From the NCBI RefSeq assembly GCF_004364775.1, contig NZ_SOAL01000016.1:1-64000 (forward strand): a stretch of DNA of 64,000 nucleotides, read 5' to 3'. Below, in pieces: positions 54,093 through 64,000 of this stretch. Position 1 is the stretch's first letter. Each line of letters opens with the position of its first letter. The notes under the pieces are model-generated. The model saw nothing but the letters and a program-made list of their open reading frames with translations. It was not told the DNA's origin and did no database searches. The DNA comes from Comamonas sp. JUb58 (GTDB taxonomy: Bacteria > Pseudomonadota > Gammaproteobacteria > Burkholderiales > Burkholderiaceae_C). The position numbers and the translations under genes were made by a program.

Positions 54093-55012
54093 TGGAATCC
54101 TATGCACTGCTTTTGGGCGCCACGCTGAGCGCTGGCACCGTCCTGGCGCTGGCCGCGCTGGGCCTGCTGATCAATGAGAAGGCCGGCATCGTCAACCTGG
54201 GTGCCGAGGGGATGATGCTCTGCGCGGCCATCGCCGGCTTTGCCACCGTGGTCCACACCGGCAGCACCTGGCTGGGCTTTGGCGCGGGCATGCTGGCGGG
54301 CGCCGTGCTGGCCGCCATCTTTGGCGTGCTGGTGATCTGGCTCAACACCAACCAGTATGCCACCGGCCTGGCACTGTCCTTGTTCGGCGCGGGCTTTTCG
54401 GCCTTTGTCGGCCTGTCCTATGTGCAGGCCAAGCTACCCAGCCTGCCCAAGTACGCCATCCCTGGCCTGGCAGATATCCCGCTGCTGGGCCCGGCGCTGT
54501 TTACCTTGCACCCCCTGGTCTATGGCGCGATGGCGCTGGTGCTGGTGATGATGTGGTTCCTCTACCGCACCCGCGCCGGCCTGGTGCTGCGCGCCGTGGG
54601 TGAATCGCCCACTTCCGCCCATGCGCTGGGCTACCCGGTGCGCCGCATCCGCCTGATGGCGGTGGTGTTTGGCGGCGCGATGTGCGGCCTGGCCGGTGCC
54701 TATATCTCGACCGTCTATACCCCCCTGTGGGTCGAAGGCATGGTCTCGGGCCGGGGCTGGATCGCGCTGGCGCTGACCACCTTTGCCACCTGGCGCCCCG
54801 CGCGCGTGCTGCTGGGCGCCTACCTGTTCGGTGGTGTGACCATGCTGCAGTTCCACCTGCAAGCCAGCGGTGTGCAACTGGCCAGCCAGCTGCTGTCCAT
54901 GCTGCCTTACCTGGCCACCATCGTGGTGCTGGTGCTGATCTCGCGCAATCCGACCTGGATTCGCGCCAATATGCCTGCCTCTTTGGGCAAGCCTTTCTAT
55001 CCGGGGTCATAA
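54092..55012 (+). CDS. BMP-type ABC transporter permease 2
   Basis: 306 residues from ATG 54092, whose first base is the last of the preceding stop; GGGAGG is just upstream. It has hydrophobic helices throughout and the LINEKAGIVNLGAEGMML signature typical of the second (YufQ-like) permease. The coupling loop is LRAVGESPTSAHALGYPVRRIRLMAVVFGGAM. It completes the heterodimeric membrane channel with permease 1. Confidence 0.92.
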   Translation: MESYALLLGATLSAGTVLALAALGLLINEKAGIVNLGAEGMMLCAAIAGFATVVHTGSTWLGFGAGMLAGAVLAAIFGVLVIWLNTNQYATGLALSLFGAGFSAFVGLSYVQAKLPSLPKYAIPGLADIPLLGPALFTLHPLVYGAMALVLVMMWFLYRTRAGLVLRAVGESPTSAHALGYPVRRIRLMAVVFGGAMCGLAGAYISTVYTPLWVEGMVSGRGWIALALTTFATWRPARVLLGAYLFGGVTMLQFHLQASGVQLASQLLSMLPYLATIVVLVLISRNPTWIRANMPASLGKPFYPGS

Positions 55013-55068
55013 CAACGATGACAGCGACCCGTTTTTCGTCCGTTCTACCAATAACTAAGGATTCATCC

Positions 55069-56214
55069 ATGCAAACGCGCAAGCGCTCCGTGATCAAGCT
55101 GATCGGCCTGTCGGCCCTCTCTCTGGCAGCCCTGACGGCCTGTGGCAAGAAGGAAGAGCCAGCGGCCCCTGCGGCGCCCGCGCCGGCAGCAGCAGCGCCA
55201 GCGGCTGACAAGCTCAAGGTCAGCTTCATGTACGTGAGCCCGATTGGCGACGGCGGCTGGACCTTCCAGCACGAGCTGGCGCGCAAGGCGATTGCGCAGA
55301 AGTTTGGCGACAAGATCGAGACCTCGATGGTCGAGAGCGTGCCCGAATCGGCCGATGCCGAGCGCGTGCTGCGCGACATGGCAGGCCAGGGCAACAAGCT
55401 GATTTTTGCGACCAGCTTCGGCTACCAGGAGTTTGTGCAGAAGGCCGCCGCCGATCTGCCCAATGTGAAGTTCGAGCACGCCACCGGCTACAAGCAGGCC
55501 GACAACGTGGCGGTCTACGACACCAAGACCTTTGAAGGCGCCTACCTGGCTGGTATCGTGGCCGGCTCGATGACCAAGACCAAGACCGTGGGTGTGGTCG
55601 CCTCGGTGCCGATTCCGGAAGTGGTGCGCAACATCAACAGCTTTGTGCTGGGCGCGCAAAGCGTGGACCCCAGCATCCAGGCCAAGGTGGTCTGGGTGAA
55701 CGAATGGTTTGCACCTCCCAAGGAATCGGAAGCGGCCACCAGCCTGATCAATGGCGGCGTGGACGTGATGTACCAGAACACCAACTCGCCGGCCGTCCTC
55801 AAGACCGCCGAAGAGCGCGGCGTCTACGCCTTTGGCAAGGATGGCGACATGAGCGCCTTCGCACCCAAGGCCCACCTGGGCTCGGCGGTGATCGACTGGA
55901 CGCCTTACTACAGCAAGGTGGTGGAAGACACGCTGGCTGGCAAGTGGCAGTCGGGCAACTTCTGGTGGGGCGTGAAGGAAGGCGCGATGGACCTGGTCAA
56001 GATCGCCGACCAGGTGCCCCAGGAAGCCAAGGACAAGGTGGCCAAGGCCAAGTCGAGCATGAAGGACGGCAGCTTCGCCGTCTGGACCGGCCCGATCGTG
56101 GACAACAAGGGCCAGGAAGTGCTGGCCAGCGGTGTGGTGGGCGATGACGCCTTCCTGCGCGGCATCAACTTCTATGTCAAGGGCATCGAAGGGGTGGTGC
56201 CTGGCGCCAAGTAA
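55069..56214 (+). CDS. BMP-family substrate-binding lipoprotein 1
   Basis: 381 residues from ATG 55069 with TAAGGA upstream; the longer open frame overlaps the permease gene. Lipobox LTAC with lipidated Cys25, then an Ala/Pro-rich tether. The BMP fold includes YVSPIGDGGWTFQHELARKA, VESVPESADAERVLRDMA, FEHATGYKQADNVAVYDTKTFEGAYLAGIVAG, VGVVASVPIPEVVRNINSF and GVDVMYQNTNSPAVLK. Family members bind nucleosides or nucleobases. A close paralogue lies 213 bp downstream. Confidence 0.93.
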   Translation: MQTRKRSVIKLIGLSALSLAALTACGKKEEPAAPAAPAPAAAAPAADKLKVSFMYVSPIGDGGWTFQHELARKAIAQKFGDKIETSMVESVPESADAERVLRDMAGQGNKLIFATSFGYQEFVQKAAADLPNVKFEHATGYKQADNVAVYDTKTFEGAYLAGIVAGSMTKTKTVGVVASVPIPEVVRNINSFVLGAQSVDPSIQAKVVWVNEWFAPPKESEAATSLINGGVDVMYQNTNSPAVLKTAEERGVYAFGKDGDMSAFAPKAHLGSAVIDWTPYYSKVVEDTLAGKWQSGNFWWGVKEGAMDLVKIADQVPQEAKDKVAKAKSSMKDGSFAVWTGPIVDNKGQEVLASGVVGDDAFLRGINFYVKGIEGVVPGAK

Positions 56215-56426
56215 GCCTGGCGGCAAGGCCCGCCAAGGTCAGCAAGGGCTTGCTGGCCTGACCGGGCCTGCTGGCCAACAAACAACAGTGCAGCGCGGCG
56301 GCTGGGGCTGCACTTGGAACCTGGCTCGATTTATGCATATATTGGCCGGGCGATGTTCTACGCCGCTGCAGGACCGCATGCTGGCCTGTACAGCTCGACA
56401 TTCCAACAACATTCGAGGACACAGAG

Positions 56427-57575
56427 ATGACTGATTTCCATAAGCGTTCGCTGATCAAGGTCGCCGCACTCTCCGCGCTGGCCGCTGCCGCCGTGGTGGG
56501 TTGCAGCAAGAAGGAAGAGGCGCCAGCGCCCGCACCGGCTGCAGCCCCTGCAGCTGCTGCGCCTGCGGCCGATCCGCTGAAGATCGCCTTTGCCTACGTG
56601 GGCCCGGTGGGCGACGGCGGCTGGACCTTCGCACACGACCAGGCGCGCAAGGCGCTGGAGAAGGAATTCGGCGACAAGATCCAGACCAGCTATGTGGAAA
56701 GCGTGCCCGAAGGTGCAGATGCCGAGCGCGTGCTGCGTGACATGGCCACCCAGGGCAACAAGCTGGTGTTTGGCACCACCTTTGGCTACATGGACGTGAT
56801 CCAGAAGCTGGCGCCCGAGTTTGCCGATGTGAAATGGGAACACGCCACTGGCTACAAGGTGGCCGGCAATGTCAGCACCTATGACAGCCGCACCTACGAA
56901 GGCGCCTACCTGGCCGGTATCATCGCTGGCTCGATGACCAAGTCCAACACCTTGGGCGTGGTGGGCTCGGTGCCGATCCCCGAAGTGATCCGCAACATCA
57001 ACAGCTTCACCCTGGGTGCGCAAAGCGTGAACCCCAAGATCAGCACCAAGGTGGTCTGGGTCAACGAATGGTTCAGCCCACCGAAGGAAACCGAAGCGGC
57101 CACCAGCCTGATCAATGGCGGCGCCGACATTCTGTTCCAGAACACCGACTCGCCGGCCGTGCTGAAGACCGCCGAAGAGAAGGGCAAGCGCGCCTTTGGT
57201 TGGGACTCGGACATGACCGCCTACGGCCCCAAGGCCCACCTGGGCTCGGCCATCATCAACTGGACGCCGTACTACATTGACACCACCCGCAGCGCGCTGG
57301 AAGGCAAGTGGACCAGCCGCCAGACCTGGTGGGGTGTGAAGGAAGGCACGATCGACCTGGTGTCCATCGCCGAAGATGTGCCTGCCGAAGCCAAGGCCAA
57401 GGTGGAAGAGGTCAAGAAGGGCCTGAAGGACGGTAGCTTCAGCATCTGGAAGGGCCCCATCCTGGGCCAGGACGGCAAGGAAATTCTGGCTGCCGACAAG
57501 GTTGCCGACGACGAATTCCTCAAGGGCATCAGCTTCTACATCAAGGGCGTGGAAGGCAATGTGCCCGGCAAGTGA
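56427..57575 (+). CDS. BMP-family substrate-binding lipoprotein 2 (tandem paralogue)
   Basis: 382 residues with lipobox VVGC (Cys26) and the same tether and motif order as the preceding lipoprotein: YVGPVGDGGWTF, VESVPEGADAERVLRDMATQGNKLVFGT, WEHATGYKVAGNVSTYDSRTYEGAYLAGIIAG. The two proteins look clearly similar along their length by eye and arose by duplication. Differences cluster in the N-terminal leader and in loops that flank the ligand cleft (for example DSDMTAYGPKAHLGSAIINW versus DGDMSAFAPKAHLGSAVIDW), so ligand preference may differ. Confidence 0.93.
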   Translation: MTDFHKRSLIKVAALSALAAAAVVGCSKKEEAPAPAPAAAPAAAAPAADPLKIAFAYVGPVGDGGWTFAHDQARKALEKEFGDKIQTSYVESVPEGADAERVLRDMATQGNKLVFGTTFGYMDVIQKLAPEFADVKWEHATGYKVAGNVSTYDSRTYEGAYLAGIIAGSMTKSNTLGVVGSVPIPEVIRNINSFTLGAQSVNPKISTKVVWVNEWFSPPKETEAATSLINGGADILFQNTDSPAVLKTAEEKGKRAFGWDSDMTAYGPKAHLGSAIINWTPYYIDTTRSALEGKWTSRQTWWGVKEGTIDLVSIAEDVPAEAKAKVEEVKKGLKDGSFSIWKGPILGQDGKEILAADKVADDEFLKGISFYIKGVEGNVPGK

Positions 57576-57662
57576 TGCTCGGGCGCTGCGCCCAGACGTG
57601 TGACGCCCCATCTAAACGCGAGTGGCAGCGGTGCATTTAGCTCCGGTGCTACCATTGCGAAC

Positions 57663-57686
57663 CAAGGCTGCCTCAGGGCAGCCTTG
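57663..57686 (+). terminator. Hairpin between BMP and Rieske genes
   Basis: AAGGCTGCC pairs with GGGCAGCCTT around a short loop. The following T run is weak, so it may act as a partial terminator or attenuator. Confidence 0.5.
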
Positions 57687-57710
57687 TCATTTATACAAAG
57701 AGATTCCCCG

Positions 57711-59751
<2,041 letters not shown>

Positions 59752-59756
59752 ATGCA

Positions 59757-59785
59757 GCAAGGGCGCCGTAAGGCGCCCTTGTTCT
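59757..59785 (+). terminator. Terminator of the purine operon
   Basis: AAGGGCGCC-gtaa-GGCGCCCTT followed by GTTCTTT. It also faces the convergent HIT gene. Confidence 0.85.
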
Positions 59786-59804
59786 TTGGTGGGTGTATAG
59801 AAAC

Positions 59805-60269
59805 TTAAGCTGCCACTGGCACCGATTCGGACAGCATCGCATTGCGCAGCTGCAGCGCATAGCCTTCCAGCACGGCGCCACCGGGTTCCTTGCGCGGCCA
59901 GCTGAAGCTCACGCCATCATCGGCGTGGCGCGGCACCACATGCAGGTGGAAGTGCGCGACGGTCTGACCGCCTTCCACGCCATTGGCCTGGAGCAAGGTC
60001 AGGCCTGCGGGCTCGAAAGCGATCTTGGCAGCCAGCGCCACCTTGCGCGCGGTCTGCATCACCGCTGCCGATTCTTCGTCGGTGATCTCGAAAATATTGG
60101 CCGCATGGCGCTTGGTCGCCACCAACACATGGCCGGGGTTGACCTGGCCCAGGTCCATAAAGGCAATCGTCAAGGCGTCTTCATACACCTTGGCTGAGGG
60201 AATTTCTCCTTGCACGATTCGGCAGAAAATGCAGACACCGGCAGGGGACGGATCAACAAAATGCGGCAT
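59805..60269 (-). CDS. HIT family protein
   Basis: 154 residues from ATG 60269 with AGGAGGAGG about 8 nt upstream; the longer open frame upstream runs into palindromic repeat C and is an artefact. Sequence starts CIFCRIVQGEIPSAKVYEDALTIAFMDLGQVNPGHVLVATKRH, and the histidine triad is VAHFHLHVVPRH. These proteins are nucleotide hydrolases or transferases (Hint-like, Fhit-like). Two N-terminal cysteines (CIFC) suggest a zinc-bound structural site as in some HIT members. It is on the opposite strand to the purine genes. Confidence 0.92.
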   Translation of the reverse strand: MPHFVDPSPAGVCIFCRIVQGEIPSAKVYEDALTIAFMDLGQVNPGHVLVATKRHAANIFEITDEESAAVMQTARKVALAAKIAFEPAGLTLLQANGVEGGQTVAHFHLHVVPRHADDGVSFSWPRKEPGGAVLEGYALQLRNAMLSESVPVAA

Positions 60270-60337
60270 GGGCCAAGCCTCCTCCTTGGGCTTTGGTAGC
60301 AGCAGCTGCCTATACAGCGCGGCCACCAGTTGGTGAA

Positions 60338-60500
60338 AGGATTCTCTGCAAAACTCCCTGCCGTGGTCTGAACGCGGTCTCGGGCGATCCGCTGCGTTGT
60401 CTTCCTTGTCAATAGCTACGGCTATTGACTGCAAAAGACGCCTTGCGGCTCATCCCGATCCGCGTCCATACCGCTTGGCGAGGGTTATCCAGAAAATCCT
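60338..60500 (+). repeat. Palindromic repeat family, copy C
   Basis: About 163 bp in the same orientation as copies A and B. It has AGGATTCTCTGCAAAAC at the left and GTTATCCAGAAAATCCT at the right. The centre is GTCAATAGC-tac-GGCTATTGAC. It lies upstream of the HIT gene and before the guanine deaminase gene. Confidence 0.9.
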
Positions 60501-60719
60501 TAACCAACAAGTAAAACAAACACTATAGACCGCAGATATGACCTGCGTATGCATCTAGGCCTGGGGTTTTCCCTGGTTAACGATGTGCGTCCTGTCAGCG
60601 TACTGCCCGTGTTGCACGCCGCCCGCGCCTGGCAGGTCCGGCAGGCCCTGCAGCGGCGCATAGAAACTATTGCTGCGCTTATATAACGGCAGCCTTTGGC
60701 AGCCGCTAAGCTTGGCGCC

Positions 60720-62021
60720 ATGCATATTTACCGATCCGCCCTGTTGCGCTTTGCCGATGACGGCCAGGCGCTGTATGAAGAAGATGGCCTGCTGGCCGTG
60801 GCACCCGGCGCCGATGGGCGCGAGCGCGTGCTGGCCGCAGGCAGCTGGCAGGCGCTGTCTGCCCAGCTGCTGGCCCAGGCGGGGGCCGATGCCGTGGTCG
60901 AGCACCTGCCAGGCCGCATCATTGCGCCGGGCTTTGTGGACATGCACATCCACTACCCGCAGACCGATGTGATCGGCTCGCCCGCCAGCGGCCTCTTGCC
61001 CTGGCTCAATGACTACACCTTTCCCCATGAATCGCGCTTTGTCGATGCCCCCTACGCGGGCGAAGTCGCGCATTTCTTTGTCGATGAGCTGCTGCGCAAT
61101 GGCGTGACCACGTCGCTGACCTTTGCGACCTCGCACCCGGCATCGGCCGATGCGCTGTTTGCCGAGGCGCAAAAGCGCCAGATGCGGCTGATCACCGGCA
61201 AGGTGCTGCAGGACCGCCATTCGCCTGACGGCGTGCGCGATGAGACCGAACAAAGCCTGATCGACACCGAGGCGCTGATCCGCCGCTGGCATGGGGTGGA
61301 CCGCCTCGGCTATGCGATCACGCCGCGCTTTGCGCCCACCAGCACCGATGCCCAACTGCGCGGTGCCGGCGAGCTGGCGGCGCGCTACAGCGATGTCTGG
61401 ATCCAGTCGCATGTGGCGGAAAACCTGGACGAGATTGCCTGGGTGCGCGAGCTCTTCCCCGACAGCCGCAGCTACCTGCAGGTCTATGCGGACCGGGGCC
61501 TGATGCGCGAGCGCGCCGTCTACGCGCATTGCATCTATCTCGATGCGCGTGACCGCGCGCTGATGCACGAGACCGGCACCGCTGCGGCCATCAGCCCCAC
61601 CAGCAACCTGTTTCTGGCCAGTGGCTTTTTTGACTATGCCCAGGCCGATGCGGCGCAGATGCTGTACGGCCTGGCCAGCGATGTGGGTGGTGGCACCAGC
61701 TTCAGCCCCTTCCGCACCATGCTGGCGGCCTATTTTGTGGGCCGCGAGGGGCGCGACAAGCAGGGTCTGTCGCTGGCGCCCAGCCATCTGTGGTGGCAGC
61801 ACACGGCCGGTGCCGCGCGGGCGCTGGGCCTGGCGGGCGTGGTGGGCAACCTGCAACCGGGCTGCGAGGCCGACTTTGTCGTGGTCAACCCACAGGCCAC
61901 ACCGCTGATCGCCCGCAAGACGGCGCAGGCCCGCAATCTGGAGGAGCTGCTGTTCAGCCTGATTGTGCTGGGCGATGACCGTCTGATCGAGCGCAGCCAG
62001 ATCGCGCAGAAGGTCGGCTGA
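60720..62021 (+). CDS. guaD: Guanine deaminase
   Basis: 433 residues from ATG 60720. Amidohydrolase barrel with PGFVDMHIHYPQTDVIGSP (His76, His78), ITPRFAPTST, the SHVAEN motif with a metal-binding His, YAHCIYL and the DVGGGTSFSPFRTM loop that contains the catalytic Asp. The YPQTDVIGSP and SNLFLASGFFDY motifs are those of guanine deaminases, which turn guanine into xanthine with loss of ammonia. The C-terminus holds the ADFVVVNPQATPL metal-dependent hydrolase tail. It follows copy C of the repeat and precedes dcd. Confidence 0.94.
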   Translation: MHIYRSALLRFADDGQALYEEDGLLAVAPGADGRERVLAAGSWQALSAQLLAQAGADAVVEHLPGRIIAPGFVDMHIHYPQTDVIGSPASGLLPWLNDYTFPHESRFVDAPYAGEVAHFFVDELLRNGVTTSLTFATSHPASADALFAEAQKRQMRLITGKVLQDRHSPDGVRDETEQSLIDTEALIRRWHGVDRLGYAITPRFAPTSTDAQLRGAGELAARYSDVWIQSHVAENLDEIAWVRELFPDSRSYLQVYADRGLMRERAVYAHCIYLDARDRALMHETGTAAAISPTSNLFLASGFFDYAQADAAQMLYGLASDVGGGTSFSPFRTMLAAYFVGREGRDKQGLSLAPSHLWWQHTAGAARALGLAGVVGNLQPGCEADFVVVNPQATPLIARKTAQARNLEELLFSLIVLGDDRLIERSQIAQKVG

Positions 62022-62123
62022 TCCTGGTGCAGCGGTAGTGGAGCGAGGCCCCGGGGCGGCTGCAGATGCCGCCCGCTGGGGCCATGCCTTTCGCTACAAT
62101 GCCGCCTAGGAGTTTTTTCAGAC

Positions 62124-62690
<567 letters not shown>

Positions 62691-62711
62691 AAACGCCCCG
62701 CCCAGTACCGC

Positions 62712-62740
62712 AGCCACTCCCGTCTTGGAGTGGCTTTTTT
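62712..62740 (+). terminator. Terminator after dcd
   Basis: AGCCACTCC-cgtctt-GGAGTGGCT followed by TTTTTT. Confidence 0.92.
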
Positions 62741-62913
62741 ACTGGCAGGTGGCAGTGTGGCCCGGGGCTTTGCAAATTTTCTTCAATGGGGGCGCTGCAG
62801 GCGGTTTTTCTGCGCGCTCGGGAGCCGGTCTTACGGACCGGCCCACCCCAAATGCGCTACTGTAGGCGGATCAATAACAGAGGCAGTGCCAGGGCACTGC
62901 AAGGAGAGCGACC

Positions 62914-63795
62914 ATGAAATGGGAAGGCAACCGCGAATCGAGCAATGTGGAAGACCGCCGCGGCGATGGCGGCGGTGGGGGTGGCGGAGGCTTTGGCCTG
63001 GGCGGGCGCAGCATCGGCATTGGCACCGTGGTGCTGGCGCTGATTGGCTGGGGCGTGTTCGGTATCAACCCGCTCACCACCATTGGCGTGCTCTCGGGTG
63101 GCGGCTCGCCCGCGCCCACGCAGCAAGGCCCGGCCAAGGCGCCGCCGGCCAATGACCAGGGTGCCAAGTTCGTCTCCACCGTGCTGGCATCGACCGAAGA
63201 TGTCTGGACCGATATCTTTACCAAGGGCGGTGCCCAGTACCGCGCTCCGCGCCTGGTGTTGTTTACCGGCGTCACGCGCACCGCCTGCGGCACCGGCCAA
63301 TCGGCGATGGGCCCGTTCTACTGCCCCGGTGACCAGAAGGTCTACCTGGACATGGATTTCTTCAACACCATGAGCCGCCAACTGGGCGCGCCCGGTGAGT
63401 TTGCACGTGCCTATGTGGTGGCGCATGAGGTGGGCCACCATGTGCAGAACCTGCTGGGTATCTCGGGCAAGGTCGATGCGATGCGCGGCCGCATCAGCGA
63501 ACGCGAGCAAAACGCACTGTCGGTGCGCCTGGAGCTGCAGGCCGACTGCTATGCCGGCATCTGGGCCAACCATTCGCAGCAGGCCAAGAGCTGGCTGGAG
63601 CAGGGCGATATCGAATCGGCGGTGAATGCCGCCCAGCAGATCGGTGACGACAAGCTGCAGCGCGAAGCCACCGGCACCGTGCGCCCCGACAGCTTTACCC
63701 ACGGCTCCAGCGCCCAGCGCGTGCGCTGGTTCACCCAGGGTTACAAGACAGGCAGCGTCCAGTCTTGCGACACCTTCCAGGCCGGTAGCCTGTGA
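62914..63795 (+). CDS. ypfJ: YpfJ-family neutral zinc metallopeptidase
   Basis: 293 residues with AAGGAGA just upstream. A Gly-rich cytoplasmic N-terminus (MKWEGNRESSNVEDRRG, then a long Gly run) precedes one transmembrane helix (IGTVVLALIGWGVFGI). The peptidase domain carries HEVGHH at 171-176, with cysteine-containing stretches before it (TACGTGQ, FYCPGD), and then LELQADCYAGIWA where the Glu is a third ligand. The C-terminal FTHGSSAQRVRWFTQGY is conserved. Substrates are not established. Confidence 0.93.
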   Translation: MKWEGNRESSNVEDRRGDGGGGGGGGFGLGGRSIGIGTVVLALIGWGVFGINPLTTIGVLSGGGSPAPTQQGPAKAPPANDQGAKFVSTVLASTEDVWTDIFTKGGAQYRAPRLVLFTGVTRTACGTGQSAMGPFYCPGDQKVYLDMDFFNTMSRQLGAPGEFARAYVVAHEVGHHVQNLLGISGKVDAMRGRISEREQNALSVRLELQADCYAGIWANHSQQAKSWLEQGDIESAVNAAQQIGDDKLQREATGTVRPDSFTHGSSAQRVRWFTQGYKTGSVQSCDTFQAGSL

Positions 63796-63980
63796 TGCAC
63801 CGGGCCCAAGCCGCAAAAACCGGGCTGGGCCCGTCGGCTGCAACACCCCGGGCTGCAGTCTCTGGCAGCAGCATCTACGCTGGTCTGCCAGGATTTGCAC
63901 TGGCGCGGGGCGAATCCGTAAGGCAAGACAGGGTTAAGCCAAGCGCCGATTTGTCTGCAGTGCGACAATAGGGGGCTTAC

Positions 63981-64000
63981 ATGACAAATTCTTTCTCCAA
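63981..64000 (+). CDS. Start of a further gene, truncated by window end
   Basis: ATG 63981 is preceded by AGGGGG and the frame is open (MTNSFS) to the last base. Too short to identify. Confidence 0.4.

Noticed and set aside
59805..60434. Longer start for the HIT gene
   Set aside because: The extra 55 codons come from palindromic repeat copy C; ATG 60269 has a strong AGGAGG-type SD.

Overview
The window looks like chromosome of a high-GC betaproteobacterium, most likely family Comamonadaceae (Comamonas/Delftia/Acidovorax type). This rests on a Burkholderiales-type porin ending in Phe, a Bug-family tripartite-tricarboxylate binding protein, a Tad pilus locus of Burkholderiales type and codon use strongly biased to G/C at third positions. 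The genus is inferred by eye; no 16S rRNA or tRNA gene was seen.

Layout. (1) 1-3540: end of a prophage. It holds a tail-side gene fragment, an AT-rich secreted-protein cargo gene, a complete lysis cassette (holin, SAR-type GH24 endolysin, Rz with an embedded out-of-frame Rz1), and two minus-strand accessory genes, one behind a near-perfect LexA box. (2) 3781-5640: a small protein with two RNA polymerase alpha-CTD-like helix-hairpin-helix domains, and an IS630-related protein with an eroded DDE site next to a diverged copy of a palindromic repeat. (3) 6084-18771: a Tad (Flp) pilus operon. It encodes Flp prepilin, TadG-like and two TadE-like proteins, a second short Flp-like pilin, CpaB, the secretin, an FHA-TadA ATPase fusion, TadB and TadC, with a DUF192 gene and two unrecognised secreted proteins. 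No TadZ or prepilin peptidase is present. (4) 18776-28395: a minus-strand catabolic cluster (cyclase-family hydrolase, CoA ligase, acyl-CoA dehydrogenase, SDR, two orphan solute-binding proteins, Old Yellow Enzyme) with a divergent IclR regulator. (5) 28494-41230: a TerB-like protein and an 11-kb gene for a 3713-residue secreted protein with 31 Ig-like repeats. (6) 41714-46820: housekeeping genes (metallopeptidase, glutamate racemase, YebC-like, PsiF, porin). (7) 47065-51359: a Crp/Fnr regulator with an FNR-type box, two copies of the palindromic repeat, a Cache-PAS-degenerate GGDEF protein behind a tiny in-frame ORF, and a LysR regulator. (8) 51422-62690: a nucleobase/nucleoside module with a BMP-type ABC transporter (ATPase, two permeases, two paralogous lipoproteins), a Rieske oxygenase, an adenine-deaminase-like enzyme, a HIT protein, guanine deaminase and dCTP deaminase. 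(9) 62914-64000: a YpfJ-type zinc metallopeptidase and the start of one more gene.

How parts fit. The Tad pilus and the giant repeat protein point to surface attachment. The purine module reads as import of nucleosides or bases followed by deamination of adenine and guanine toward hypoxanthine and xanthine. The least explained structures are a four-copy, about 160-bp palindromic repeat family (5476, 47731, 47895, 60338) that looks like a MITE and may be related to the IS630-like gene, and the SD-masking hairpin plus in-frame stop ahead of the degenerate GGDEF gene.
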